This document shows, piece after piece, positions 33,245 through 41,784 of a stretch of DNA of 59,055 nucleotides; position 1 is the first letter of the stretch, and each line of letters begins with the position of its first letter. Location: positions 1-59,055 of the forward strand of contig JAQGIK010000191.1 in the NCBI GenBank assembly GCA_028291265.1. The letters run 5' to 3'. Made by a program: the position numbers and the translations under genes. The notes under the pieces are model-generated. The model saw only the letters and a program-made list of their open reading frames with translations. It was not told where the DNA came from and made no database searches. Origin of the DNA: Caulobacter sp. (lineage in GTDB: Bacteria; Pseudomonadota; Alphaproteobacteria; Caulobacterales; Caulobacteraceae).

Positions 33245-33355
33245 CTATTTCTTGCCGGGCGGCGTCAGGAAGGGCGAGGGGCCGGCGGCCGGGGCAGCCT
33301 TGGGCTGCTTGGGCTTGCGGGTTTCCTTGTTGGATTTCTTCTGGCCCTTGGCCAT
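33245..33355 (-). CDS. 36-residue lysine/proline-rich protein
   Basis: Short gene from the ATG at 33355 to the TAG at 33245. The product starts MAKGQKKSNKETRKPKQPKA, then an Ala/Pro stretch and the end SPFLTPPGKK. The basic N-terminus is like that of small nucleic-acid-associated or ribosome-associated proteins, and similar very short Lys-rich proteins are often annotated in alphaproteobacteria. A Shine-Dalgarno AAGGAG (33361-33368 on the minus strand) precedes the start. It ends at the base before the next gene starts. The function is unknown. Confidence 0.65.
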   Translation of the reverse strand: MAKGQKKSNKETRKPKQPKAAPAAGPSPFLTPPGKK

Positions 33356-33436
33356 GGCCGGGCTCCTTTCGGGAAGCGCCAACGGAATGCGGCGCGCCCG
33401 CTGATATGCGCCTGACCGCCGGGAACGCCAAGCCCA

Positions 33437-35416
33437 TCATTCGACCCCCAGCACCTTCTTGAGGAAGACGACCTCGGTCGCCCGGACCTGCTCCTGGTTG
33501 GACTTGCGGGCGATGCCGTGGCCCTCGTCCCTGGCCAGGACGTACCAGACCTCCGTGCCCTGCGCTCGCAGCTGGGCGACCATGGCCTCGCTCTCGCTCA
33601 TCGGCACGCGGGGGTCGTTGGCGCCCTGGTAGACCATCATCGGCCTCTTCATCGCCGAGACGTAGCCGCGCGGCGAGATGCGGCCGAAGACCTCGCGCAT
33701 CTTCGGGTCGCGTTCGTCGCCGTACTCGGCCCGGCGCAGGTCCCGGCGGTAGCCCTCGGTGTTCTCCAGGAAGGTCACCCAGTCGCTGATGCCGTAGAGG
33801 TCGATGGCCCCGGCGATGCGGTCGTTGTAGCGGCCGGCGACGGCCAGGCTCATGTAGCCGCCGTAGGACTGGCCGACGACGGCGACGCGGCTGGCGTCGA
33901 GGTCGGGCTGGGTGCCGATCCAGTCGAGCAGGGCGCCGATGTCCTTGACGCTGTCCTCGCGCAGGGCGGCGTTGTCGAGCGACAGGTAGGTCTTGCCGTA
34001 GCCCGAGGAGCCGCGGACGTTGGGGACGATCACCACCGCCCCGATCTCGTTGACCCAGCTCTGGCGGCGGGGGTTGAAGCTGGGCAGTTCCTGGCCTTCG
34101 GGACCGCCGTGGATCTGGATGATCACCGGGCGCTTGCGGACCGTATTGCCTTCCGGTTCACCGGGCTTCGGGACCGGGCGGTAGACGAAGGCCGGGATCT
34201 GGCGCTTGTCGAAGGTCGGGTAGTGGATCAGCGCCGGCTCGACCAGCTGGCTCGCCTGCAGGCCGCCCAGTTCGCTGGCGGTCCAGCGCGTGAGTTGCTT
34301 GCTGGCCAGGTCGTAGGACCAGACATCGCCGGCTCCGGTCGAGGTCGACAGGCTGATGGCCAACTGTTTGCCGTCGTCCGAGAAGCCCATGCCGGTCAGC
34401 ACGCCCTTGGGCAGCGGCACGGCGGCCTTGAAGGTCGTGTTGTCTGTCCGGTCGAGGGCGTAGAGGTCCACCCGGGTGTAGCCGTCTTCGTTTGTCGCCA
34501 CCGCAGCGGTTTGCCGGTCGGGGCTCAGCGACAGTCCCTCAGCGCCCCAGAATTCCGGCCGTTTGTCGCTGCGGGCCCCGACGGCGACGATGCTGAGATG
34601 CCGCGCCTTGCCTGTGGCGATGTCGAGGACCACCGGCAGGGTGACCTCCTTGCCGTTGTCCGACAGGACCACGACACCCTTGCCGTCGGCGGTGAACTTC
34701 GGGCCGGCGTAGGAGACCTTGCGGTCGGTCGGGCCGAACGGGGTGGCCTCGCCCGCCTTCAGGTCGAGCACGAACAGCCGCGTCTCCGCCGCGCTGACAT
34801 AGCGGCTGAGCAGCACGCGGCTCCCGTCCGGGCTGATGTCCTCAGGCGAGATCGCGCCGGTCCCCTTGTGGACCAGGCGGCGACCTTCCGGATGGGCGAC
34901 GTCCGCCAGCATGATGTCGTAGTCTCCCTTGCCGGGGGTGACCTGGGACCAGACCACCGTCTTGCCGTCCTTCGAGAAGACGAAGCTCTCGTTACGCGTG
35001 CCGGGCGCGGTCAGCTGGACCTCGTCGCCCTCGAGGGTCCGGATGAAGGCCTGGTAGTACTCGGCCCCGCCGACGTCGCGGGGGTAGAGGAAGCGCTGCG
35101 CGCCCGGCACGGCCTGGGCGCTGTTCACCGGGTCACTGAAGAAGGTCAGCTGGGTCCTGGCGGCGCCAGGCTTGTCCACATGATGGATCTGCTGGGTGTC
35201 GCCGAACCGGGTGGCGATCAGCATGGAGCCGTCCGGAAGCCAGTCCTCGAACACCGCCGAGCGGGCGTTGTAGTAGGGGGCGATGGCGGCCTTGAGGGCG
35301 GCCGGGGTCTCCGGGGCGCCGTCGTAGACGAGGTTGCCGACCTCCCGTTTGCCTTGCGCCGCGACGGGCAGGGCGATCAGGGAGAGGGCGAAGAGGGGGA
35401 TCAGGGCTTTGCGCAT
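33437..35416 (-). CDS. S9 family serine peptidase (prolyl oligopeptidase / acylaminoacyl-peptidase type)
   Basis: Exported peptidase of 659 residues. The start at 35416 (MRKALIPLFALSLIALPVAA) gives a Sec signal peptide; the frame is open further upstream into another gene but that part is not protein-like. Residues 30-390 form the beta-propeller domain. The alpha/beta-hydrolase domain holds Ser517 in VGQSYGGYMS, Asp601 in GANDPRVP and His633 in DEGHGIARK, a complete triad. It probably trims peptides in the periplasm. It lies 38 bases downstream of the hybrid kinase gene on the same strand. Confidence 0.95.
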   Translation of the reverse strand: MRKALIPLFALSLIALPVAAQGKREVGNLVYDGAPETPAALKAAIAPYYNARSAVFEDWLPDGSMLIATRFGDTQQIHHVDKPGAARTQLTFFSDPVNSAQAVPGAQRFLYPRDVGGAEYYQAFIRTLEGDEVQLTAPGTRNESFVFSKDGKTVVWSQVTPGKGDYDIMLADVAHPEGRRLVHKGTGAISPEDISPDGSRVLLSRYVSAAETRLFVLDLKAGEATPFGPTDRKVSYAGPKFTADGKGVVVLSDNGKEVTLPVVLDIATGKARHLSIVAVGARSDKRPEFWGAEGLSLSPDRQTAAVATNEDGYTRVDLYALDRTDNTTFKAAVPLPKGVLTGMGFSDDGKQLAISLSTSTGAGDVWSYDLASKQLTRWTASELGGLQASQLVEPALIHYPTFDKRQIPAFVYRPVPKPGEPEGNTVRKRPVIIQIHGGPEGQELPSFNPRRQSWVNEIGAVVIVPNVRGSSGYGKTYLSLDNAALREDSVKDIGALLDWIGTQPDLDASRVAVVGQSYGGYMSLAVAGRYNDRIAGAIDLYGISDWVTFLENTEGYRRDLRRAEYGDERDPKMREVFGRISPRGYVSAMKRPMMVYQGANDPRVPMSESEAMVAQLRAQGTEVWYVLARDEGHGIARKSNQEQVRATEVVFLKKVLGVE

Positions 35417-35454
35417 GGGCGGCAGGTTAGCCGCAAATGCCGGGCCGTGAACCC

Positions 35455-37194
35455 TCAGGCGGTCAAGCGTTCCTCCGCGATGATGGGCACGGCCACGGCG
35501 GCGGCCACATGGTCGAGCAGCACCTGCATCTCGACCGGCTTGGTGATGAAGACGTCGACCCCGACGGCGGCCCATTCGGCCCGGTGTTCGGCCAGGGCGT
35601 TGGCGGTCAGGGCGAGGATGGGGGTGGCGGCGTTGGGACCGCCGGCGCGGATGCGGGCGGCGGCCTCGACCCCGCCCATGACCGGCATCTGCATGTCCAT
35701 CAGGATGACGTCGAACGCCCTTAGAGAAGCCAGCTCGACCGCTTCGGCGCCGTTGGCGGCGACGGTGACGGCGGCGCCGAAGGGCTCCAGCATCATGCGG
35801 ACGATGCGCTGGTTGACGACGTGGTCCTCGGCCAGCAGCACCGAGACGCCGCCGCCGCTCCAGTCGTCCTGGGCGTCGTCGGCCGGGGCGGGGGCGGGCT
35901 CGGCGACCATCAGGGGGATCTCGAAGCGGAACACCGAGCCCTTGCCCAGTTCGCTGCGCACGGTCAGCGAGCCGCCGAGCAGCTGGGCCAGGCGGCGGCT
36001 GATGGCCAGGCCCAGGCCCGTGCCGCCGTGGACGCGGGTGACGCCGCTGCTGCCCTGTTCGAAGCTGGAGAAGATGCGGCCGGCGGTCTCGGCGTCCATG
36101 CCGCTGCCGCTGTCCTCGACCTCGATCCACAGGATGGGATCGTCCATGCCGACCAGCTGGCCGGCGCGGACGACGATGGCGCCGGACGCGGTGAACTTGG
36201 TGGCGTTGGACAGCAGGTTGGAGACGATCTGCTGGAAGCGCAGCGGGTCGGTCATGATGCGGGCCGGAACGCCGGCCGGCTGGAAGCTCAGGGTGACGCC
36301 GTCGGCGGCCTTGGTGCGCCACAGGTTGGCGGCGGCGGCCAGCTTGTCGGTCAGGTCGAAGGGGGCGAGGTCGACCTCCAGCTTGCCGCTCTCGATGCGC
36401 GACAGGTCGAGCACGTCGTTGAGCAGGCCGAGCAACACCTCGGACGCGTTGCCCAGCATGTCGACGTGGCCGGCCTGTTCCTCGCTGAGCGGGGTGCGGC
36501 GCAAGAGCTCGCCGGCGGCGACCACGGCGTTCATCGGGGTGCGGATCTCGTGGCTGATCGTCGCCAGGAAGTCGCTCTTGGCGGCGTTGGCCCTCTGGGC
36601 GGCCTCGATGGCGGCCTCGGTCTGCTGGTTGGTCGTCCAGATGCGTTTGACGGCCATCAGGGCGTGCAGGATGTAGACCCCGCCGCCGGTGGCGATCAGC
36701 GCCATCTGGATGCCGTCATGGGCCGGGCTGGTCATGGCGGTGACCAGCGGCAGGCCGACGATGTAGAGGCCGGGCGGGCCGATGACGGAGGGCAGGGCGC
36801 GCGGCGTCTGGGCCATCTGCAGGGCGTTGTTGATGATCGAGCCGCACAGCGACAGCAGGGCGAAGGCCATGCCGGCGGCCGTGCCCTGGAACCAGAGGAA
36901 GACGGCCAGGCCTGAATAGAGGAAGGCGTTGAGGGTCATGCTGACCACGAAGGCCCAGCGGCGGGCGGCGGGCAGCGGGGCGTCGGACCGGCGCAGCGGC
37001 GCGGAGATCCAGTGGTCGATCCCCTGGCAGACGACGACGGCGAGGAACCAGGCCGGCGCGGCCGGGCCCGGGGCCAGGAACCAGCCGATGACGCCGATGA
37101 AGACGGCGAAGCCGAGGCGGGCCAGCAGGTCCTTGCCCCGCATGGCGGCGATGGCGCGGAGGGCGGCGTCGGTCGCCGCGCGGTCGGTGGTCAT
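35455..37194 (-). CDS. Hybrid sensor histidine kinase / response regulator
   Basis: Membrane kinase of 579 residues. About six hydrophobic helices lie in residues 25-180. A short coiled linker leads to HisKA with the phospho-acceptor His215 in ATISHEIRTPMNA. The HATPase domain has the N-box NLLSNATKF (Asn330) and G-boxes EDSGSGMD and GGTGLGLAISRR. The C-terminal receiver has Asp500 in VILMDMQMPVMGG and Lys in FITKPVEM. No output domain is fused, so it should pass phosphate to a separate Hpt protein. The signal it senses is unknown. A CtrA-like box lies about 45 bases upstream. Confidence 0.95.
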   Translation of the reverse strand: MTTDRAATDAALRAIAAMRGKDLLARLGFAVFIGVIGWFLAPGPAAPAWFLAVVVCQGIDHWISAPLRRSDAPLPAARRWAFVVSMTLNAFLYSGLAVFLWFQGTAAGMAFALLSLCGSIINNALQMAQTPRALPSVIGPPGLYIVGLPLVTAMTSPAHDGIQMALIATGGGVYILHALMAVKRIWTTNQQTEAAIEAAQRANAAKSDFLATISHEIRTPMNAVVAAGELLRRTPLSEEQAGHVDMLGNASEVLLGLLNDVLDLSRIESGKLEVDLAPFDLTDKLAAAANLWRTKAADGVTLSFQPAGVPARIMTDPLRFQQIVSNLLSNATKFTASGAIVVRAGQLVGMDDPILWIEVEDSGSGMDAETAGRIFSSFEQGSSGVTRVHGGTGLGLAISRRLAQLLGGSLTVRSELGKGSVFRFEIPLMVAEPAPAPADDAQDDWSGGGVSVLLAEDHVVNQRIVRMMLEPFGAAVTVAANGAEAVELASLRAFDVILMDMQMPVMGGVEAAARIRAGGPNAATPILALTANALAEHRAEWAAVGVDVFITKPVEMQVLLDHVAAAVAVPIIAEERLTA

Positions 37195-37236
37195 GTCGCG
37201 GGGGTCCCCATCGGGGTCTCTGTAGCGCAGCTGCGC

Positions 37237-37251
37237 TTAACGACCGGTTGA
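37237..37251. promoter_or_regulatory. CtrA-like box upstream of the hybrid kinase
   Basis: TTAACGACCGGTTGA matches the CtrA consensus TTAA-N7-TTAA with one mismatch in the second half. It lies 43-57 bases upstream of the kinase start. If the organism is a Caulobacterales member, cell-cycle control of this kinase is plausible. One site with one mismatch is weak evidence. Confidence 0.3.
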
Positions 37252-37354
37252 GTTGTGGCGCGCGCCGTGCCGATTTCTGTCGGCGGGCCGACAAAGCGCG
37301 AAATCACGGGCAAAATGCACGAAAGCCGCCCAACGGGCGGCTTCCTGAACGCTT

Positions 37355-37975
37355 TCAAAGGCTTGCCTGGGACCGCCGGTGGCCCGGCGGTGGACTTCCG
37401 GTGGCCCTTCGGTCGCCCGTAGGCGAGACTTTGGCCGCCCGCCGGTCGCCTTCAGGTAGGTCTTTGGCCCCGGTTTCGCGGGCCGGCGGCGCGCCCTCCA
37501 GCCGGGACCCCTCAAGTCGCTCGAGGGCGCCGAGCAGCCGGCTGAGGGCGAAGACCTTGGCGCCCATCCGCACGCGGATCTGGCGACGGTGGGTTCCGGC
37601 CTTCCAGGTCTCGTCGACGGTCAGCTCGCGAAACCCCGCCGCCTGGGCCCGGGTCAGCTTGGAGAGGTCGAGCTCCAGCCGCTGGCCGGCGTGGCCGACG
37701 GCGACGTAGTCGAGCAGGTTGGAAAAGGCGATGGCCCGCAGCTCCTCCAGCACGGTGTCGCGGGTCAGCGGCGCGGTCCGGGCGTCGCGGCCGGCCTCGA
37801 GGGCGGCCTGGACGTTGGGGCGGGCCAGCAGCTTGCGGGCGGTGTGTTTGGCGGCGAGGGGGCGGTAGCCGGCGCGGCGGGCGGCCTCGGCGGCGTTGTC
37901 TTCGTGCAGCATCAGATCGACGAACCGTTGCTGGCGGGCGGTCAGGGGTTTGTCGGCGGGGGAGGGTGTCGGCAT
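37355..37975 (-). CDS. Phage terminase small subunit-like protein (orphan)
   Basis: Protein of 206 residues. The N-terminal 60 residues (LTARQQRFVDLMLHEDNAAE, AARRAGYRPLAAKHTARKLL, ARPNVQAALEAG) match the DNA-binding helix-turn-helix of the Terminase_2 family. A middle helical part (TRDTVLEELRAIAFSNLLDYV) also fits. The last 60 residues are a basic, low-complexity tail (GDRRAAKVSPTGDRRATGSP). No large terminase, portal or other phage gene is nearby, so it is an isolated prophage-derived or domesticated DNA-binding protein. It ends where the foreign four-gene block begins on the other strand, about 170 bases away. Confidence 0.75.
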   Translation of the reverse strand: MPTPSPADKPLTARQQRFVDLMLHEDNAAEAARRAGYRPLAAKHTARKLLARPNVQAALEAGRDARTAPLTRDTVLEELRAIAFSNLLDYVAVGHAGQRLELDLSKLTRAQAAGFRELTVDETWKAGTHRRQIRVRMGAKVFALSRLLGALERLEGSRLEGAPPARETGAKDLPEGDRRAAKVSPTGDRRATGSPPPGHRRSQASL

Positions 37976-38145
37976 GGGGGGGGCTCCGGGTGAGCCGCTT
38001 ATCGAAGCGGTGAAACCATTATCCCATGGAGCGCCTGCAAGCCTGGACGTAAGCTGATCGGCTCGTTCCTGACAATGAAAATGGATGTTGCTATGCGGCG
38101 AACAGTGTCGGACTGTCCACTGAGGGTTGCGTAAGGGGGAGAACG

Positions 38146-39492
38146 TTGGAAGTCAAAAAGGTCAACGCCGATCCGACAAAGGCATTCTTTGTCCATACGA
38201 TAACGAGGGATATCAAGCTTGAGGACTGCATTCTCGACTTGATCGACAACTCTCTTGATGGAGCCCGAGACCTGCTCGGAAGCCCTGAGCCGAGTCTTGA
38301 GCGCGCGATTAATTTCTCAAAATATGAAGTCGCTATAGAATTTTCTGAAGAACAGTTTTTGATAAGAGACAATTGCGGCGGTATATCGCTCGACGACGCC
38401 ATAAATTACGCATTCACGTTCGGACGACGAGAAGCTGATGATCCCGACGCTTACTCAATCGGCGTGTATGGCATCGGAATGAAGCGTTCGGTCTTCAAGC
38501 TGGGCGACGACATTGTTATTCGAAGCACGCGGCCTCAGCCCAAGAAAGGGGCCGGGGAGGAACCGTTCAAGGTGACCATCGATGTGCCGGGTTGGCTCCG
38601 AAGCAATGTTTGGGATTTTGATCTAGACTCTGCAGAGCCGCTTTCTGCACCCGGTGTCGAGATCGTCGTCAAATCTCTCAGAGAGAATATTTCGGCCGAA
38701 TTTTCAAATCCGGCCTTTGAAAATAGACTTCGCCGAATTCTATCGAGAGATTATTCACGCTTCATTGAATACGGCCTCACGATTAGAGTGAATGGTAAAA
38801 AAGTAAAGGCGTTTGAATTCAACCTTCTTATAAGCGACGCTATTAAGCCATTCCACGGCGAATTCACACTGAAGGGAGTGAGGGTTCAAATAATTGCGGG
38901 CATGGCTGCGAGACCATCCGACACGCAAGACCCGGATGATGAGGGAGAAAAGGAAGATCGATCCGGCTGGTATGTATTGTGCAATGATCGAATGGTCTTG
39001 GCCGCCGATAAGTCAGAACTCACAGGATGGGGCTATGAGCAAAAAAACAGATGGCACCCCCAATATAGAGGTTTTATCGGCATTATCCTTTTTTCAGCCC
39101 AGCGGGCTGACCAACTGCCGCTAACGACGACGAAGCGAAACATAGATCGTGATCATGAGATCTATAAATTAGCCTTGGCCAGAATGATCGAACTCACGAG
39201 GGATTGGATCGACTACACCAATCGGCGGAAATCGGCCCTCGATGAAGCAAAGTCGATCGAGCGTACGGCCGTCTATGTGCCCGCGTTTACAACTCCGACA
39301 AACAAGCAACAGGTCTATCCGCGTTTGACGTCTGCTCCGAGAGCTCAAGACGTGACGATCCAGTACTCCAAGCCCCTTCGCGTTGTTAGGGAATTGGCGC
39401 AGAGGTTCGGCGAGCCTGGAATGTCGGCTAGAGAAGTGGGGTCCAAGTCTTTTGACTACGCCCACCGCGAGCTTGTCGGTGGGGGAGACTGA
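38146..39492 (+). CDS. MORC/MutL-like GHKL ATPase, predicted defence protein
   Basis: Protein of 448 residues with a Bergerat (GHKL) ATP site: N-box LEDCILDLIDNSLDGA with Asp31, Asp34 and Asn35; DNCGG (residues 75-79) binding adenine; and the lid SIGVYGIGMKRSVFKLG (residues 104-120). A second domain carries LPLTTTKRNID, where Lys330 matches the ATP-contacting lysine of the S5-like domain. This domain pair is found in MutL, topoisomerases, Hsp90 and prokaryotic MORC/paraMORC proteins. No histidine-kinase dimerisation domain is present, so it is not a sensor kinase. The start is TTG at 38146 with a strong Shine-Dalgarno AAGGGGGA. Base composition is much less GC-rich than the flanks. Its stop is followed at once by the next gene. 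Role inferred: ATP-driven DNA clamp or remodeller of a restriction-type system. Confidence 0.85.
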   Translation: MEVKKVNADPTKAFFVHTITRDIKLEDCILDLIDNSLDGARDLLGSPEPSLERAINFSKYEVAIEFSEEQFLIRDNCGGISLDDAINYAFTFGRREADDPDAYSIGVYGIGMKRSVFKLGDDIVIRSTRPQPKKGAGEEPFKVTIDVPGWLRSNVWDFDLDSAEPLSAPGVEIVVKSLRENISAEFSNPAFENRLRRILSRDYSRFIEYGLTIRVNGKKVKAFEFNLLISDAIKPFHGEFTLKGVRVQIIAGMAARPSDTQDPDDEGEKEDRSGWYVLCNDRMVLAADKSELTGWGYEQKNRWHPQYRGFIGIILFSAQRADQLPLTTTKRNIDRDHEIYKLALARMIELTRDWIDYTNRRKSALDEAKSIERTAVYVPAFTTPTNKQQVYPRLTSAPRAQDVTIQYSKPLRVVRELAQRFGEPGMSAREVGSKSFDYAHRELVGGGD

Positions 39493-40439
39493 TGGCCTCA
39501 TTCGACACGGTCAACTATAGCCTACGTCCGAACAAAGCTATCCAACGTCAAATCGTTTTTGATGGTCTTGAACTGTTGGATAGGTACATTCCGCTTAAGA
39601 AGAGCTTGTATATTGGTTTTGGATCGATTTGGTTCACAGATTTTGTATTAGCGCATCGAAGACTTCAAATTTCTGATATGATTTCTATAGAAAACAAACC
39701 TATAGGAGCGTTAAGGGGTAAATTTAATTCGCCGTTCAAAACAGTCATTGTAGAGGAAGGTGACTCTTCGGTTGTGTTGCGCGATATTGCCAACCGAGAA
39801 AAGGAGCTCGAGAAGCCTTGGGTCGTTTGGCTTGACTATGATCGCGGACTTACGCGGGAGGTACTCGACGACGTCGGGATCGTCATAACTCATGCGCCTA
39901 TCAACTCCGTGTTGATTGTCACAATCAACGCGGCGGCGGGGTCCTTGGGAAAGGGCGCCGGCGGACGCCAACACTACCTGAAGAATCTGCTGGGTGATTC
40001 TGTCGACGATGGGTTGCCGCAGGAAAGCTTTGAAAGTGAGGGCATCGTTGGAGTCTTGGCAAACGCGCTTCAGAACTATCTGGTAGCGCAGGCGGTCCAA
40101 CTAGGCCGGCCGGGTGGGCTGGTCCCCGGGTTCAAGATTCCCTATCGCGATGGGTCGCAGATGCTGACCATCGGAGGCGTGTTACCAGCCCCGGCTGCGA
40201 GGAGCGCTGTGAAGGCCTGTTTGCAGAGCGTTGAATGGCCGGGTTTCCCAGGGGTCCCAGTTGAGGCACCGCCGTTAACGTTGAAGGAGATAACCGCGCT
40301 TCAGCGATTGCTGCCCTCAGCCAAACCCATTTCTCGCGCGCAACTCCGGCGTATAGGGTTTGATTTGGAGGACGAGCAGCTTCGAACCTACTGCGAGCAC
40401 TACCGACGCTATCCGGCATTTCTGCAGGTTGTAAATTAG
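39492..40439 (+). CDS. Unrecognised protein with methyltransferase-like motifs, partner of the GHKL ATPase
   Basis: Protein of 315 residues, start overlapping the GHKL stop (TGATGG, sharing one base), so the two are tightly coupled. I do not recognise a named family with certainty. Residues 37-51 (KKSLYIGFGSIWFTDF) resemble the glycine-rich SAM-binding loop of Rossmann methyltransferases; an acidic end of the next strand (ISIEN, Glu67) and WLDYD (Asp115, Asp117) are placed like motifs II and IV. A basic patch GKGAGGRQHYLK follows. The C-terminal third is helical (LTLKEITALQRLLPSAKPIS) and may bind DNA or a partner. It could also be a nuclease or nucleotidyl enzyme of a similar fold. Composition is AT-rich like the neighbours. 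Confidence 0.6.
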   Translation: MASFDTVNYSLRPNKAIQRQIVFDGLELLDRYIPLKKSLYIGFGSIWFTDFVLAHRRLQISDMISIENKPIGALRGKFNSPFKTVIVEEGDSSVVLRDIANREKELEKPWVVWLDYDRGLTREVLDDVGIVITHAPINSVLIVTINAAAGSLGKGAGGRQHYLKNLLGDSVDDGLPQESFESEGIVGVLANALQNYLVAQAVQLGRPGGLVPGFKIPYRDGSQMLTIGGVLPAPAARSAVKACLQSVEWPGFPGVPVEAPPLTLKEITALQRLLPSAKPISRAQLRRIGFDLEDEQLRTYCEHYRRYPAFLQVVN

Positions 40440-40581
40440 GGCTGCCGCCAAGCGGGCGGGCGCAATTTTGTGTTGAGCGGTTTCGGCAACACTATTTTTT
40501 TTTCGGCGCAGCAGCTGGTCGTCGCGATCGACGAAATGTCCGATTCAGAGTCATGTAGAGGTCTCAGCGCGCGAGCTTGCC

Positions 40582-41751
40582 ATGGCCAAAATATTGGGCC
40601 CCACAATTGTTGACCTGTTTTCTGGATGTGGGGGGTTTGGCCTTGGCGCTGAGCTGGCTGGGTTTCAGACCGTTGCTGCGGTGGACATCGATCCCGATTT
40701 GCAGTCCGCGTATAAGTTGAATCTTCCGCACGCAAACGCGTTCACCGGCGACGTTGGCCTGCTGGATAAGGATGCTTGGGCGGAGAAGCTGGGATCTATT
40801 CACGTCGATGGGGTGATCGGTGGACCTCCATGCCAAGGCTTCAGTCGCATTGGCAAGCGCGATGCGGATGATCCTCGGAATTCCCTGATTGGCCACTTCT
40901 TCCGGCAAGTGGAGCTATTGTGCCCGAAGTTCTTTTTGATGGAGAACGTCGAGGGCTTACTTGATCAGTCAAATCGAGCCCGGTTGGATGCGGCGCTGTC
41001 CGCTATTCCGAAGAACTTTGTCGTTCACCCTCCGAAGACAATTGAAGCGGCTGACTTTGGTGCTGCGACAAGCCGAAAGCGCGTGATTCTCTTTGGCTAT
41101 GATCCCGACAAAATGCCACCCGTCGCGCCAAGCGATCTTGTGCAATCGAACCGGTTGACTCGCCCCACCGTTCGCCAAGCGATTGGCGACTTACCCAGTC
41201 CGCTGCCTCAGATTCTGAAAGGGTCGGACTGGGGATGGGCGGGATATCCGCAGCAGAATTCCAAGTCGCTAGTCATCTCGAACTACGCTCGTGCCCTGCG
41301 TTCCGCCGCTCCGAAAGGGCTAGGTTGGGCAGAAGCCAGTGGTCGCCTTCGTGGCGGCGAAGTTTCAGGGCTTTTTGAGACCAATCACACGCCAGAGGTT
41401 GTTGAGCGCTTCGCTGCGACGGCAGCAGGAAAAACCGAAGCCATTAGTAGATATCCGCGGCTCGATTGGGACGGTCTATGCCCTACCTTGAGAGCTGGTA
41501 CCGGAAGGGACCGGGGGAGCTTTCAGGCTATGCGGCCTATTCACCCCTCTGAAGCGAGGGTAATTACCGTTCGAGAAGCGGCGAGACTTCAAGGCTTCCC
41601 AGATTGGTACGTCTTTCACAAGACCAAGTGGCATAGTTTTCGGATGATCGGAAACAGTGTGCCTCCCCCAGTTGCCAAAGCTCTTCTGTCAAATATTCGA
41701 ATGAATCTTGGTGAACCTGTTGGCGCTAGGCGGCAGGCCTTTCAGGCTTAG
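40582..41751 (+). CDS. DNA (cytosine-5-)-methyltransferase
   Basis: C5-cytosine DNA methyltransferase of 389 residues with all main motifs: I DLFSGCGGFGLG (11-22), IV GGPPCQGFS with the catalytic Cys84, VI FLMENVEG, VIII SRKRVILFG, IX REAARLQGFPDWY and X IGNSVPPPVAKAL. The region between VIII and IX is the target-recognition domain; the sequence it recognises cannot be told. It is 142 bases downstream of the GHKL partner gene and 33 bases upstream of vsr. The gap before it has a run of T residues (about 40493-40502) but no clear hairpin. The Shine-Dalgarno is weak. Likely the modification half of a restriction or mismatch system. Confidence 0.97.
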   Translation: MAKILGPTIVDLFSGCGGFGLGAELAGFQTVAAVDIDPDLQSAYKLNLPHANAFTGDVGLLDKDAWAEKLGSIHVDGVIGGPPCQGFSRIGKRDADDPRNSLIGHFFRQVELLCPKFFLMENVEGLLDQSNRARLDAALSAIPKNFVVHPPKTIEAADFGAATSRKRVILFGYDPDKMPPVAPSDLVQSNRLTRPTVRQAIGDLPSPLPQILKGSDWGWAGYPQQNSKSLVISNYARALRSAAPKGLGWAEASGRLRGGEVSGLFETNHTPEVVERFAATAAGKTEAISRYPRLDWDGLCPTLRAGTGRDRGSFQAMRPIHPSEARVITVREAARLQGFPDWYVFHKTKWHSFRMIGNSVPPPVAKALLSNIRMNLGEPVGARRQAFQA

Positions 41752-41784
41752 CGGTGCGCCTGCCGGGTACCACAGGGGGCCGAA

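Noticed and set aside
33437..36322. Continuous minus-strand frame suggesting a 961-residue fusion of the S9 peptidase with upstream sequence
   Set aside because: The upstream 300 codons are the wrong frame of the hybrid kinase gene (R/G/P-rich); the peptidase has its own ATG and signal peptide at 35416.
38075..38134. 19-codon frame (MKMDVAMRRTVSDCPLRVA) as a leader peptide of the GHKL gene
   Set aside because: It has no Shine-Dalgarno and no attenuator-like features; only its end overlaps the ribosome binding site, which may be chance.
38146..39492. Reading the GHKL ATPase as a sensor histidine kinase
   Set aside because: There is no HisKA dimerisation helix or H-box, and the S5-like lysine motif TTTKRNID places it with MutL/MORC-type ATPases.
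40470..40510. T-run (about 40493-40502) as an intrinsic terminator after the GHKL partner gene
   Set aside because: The preceding bases form at best a 4-bp stem with a long loop, so I cannot support a terminator.
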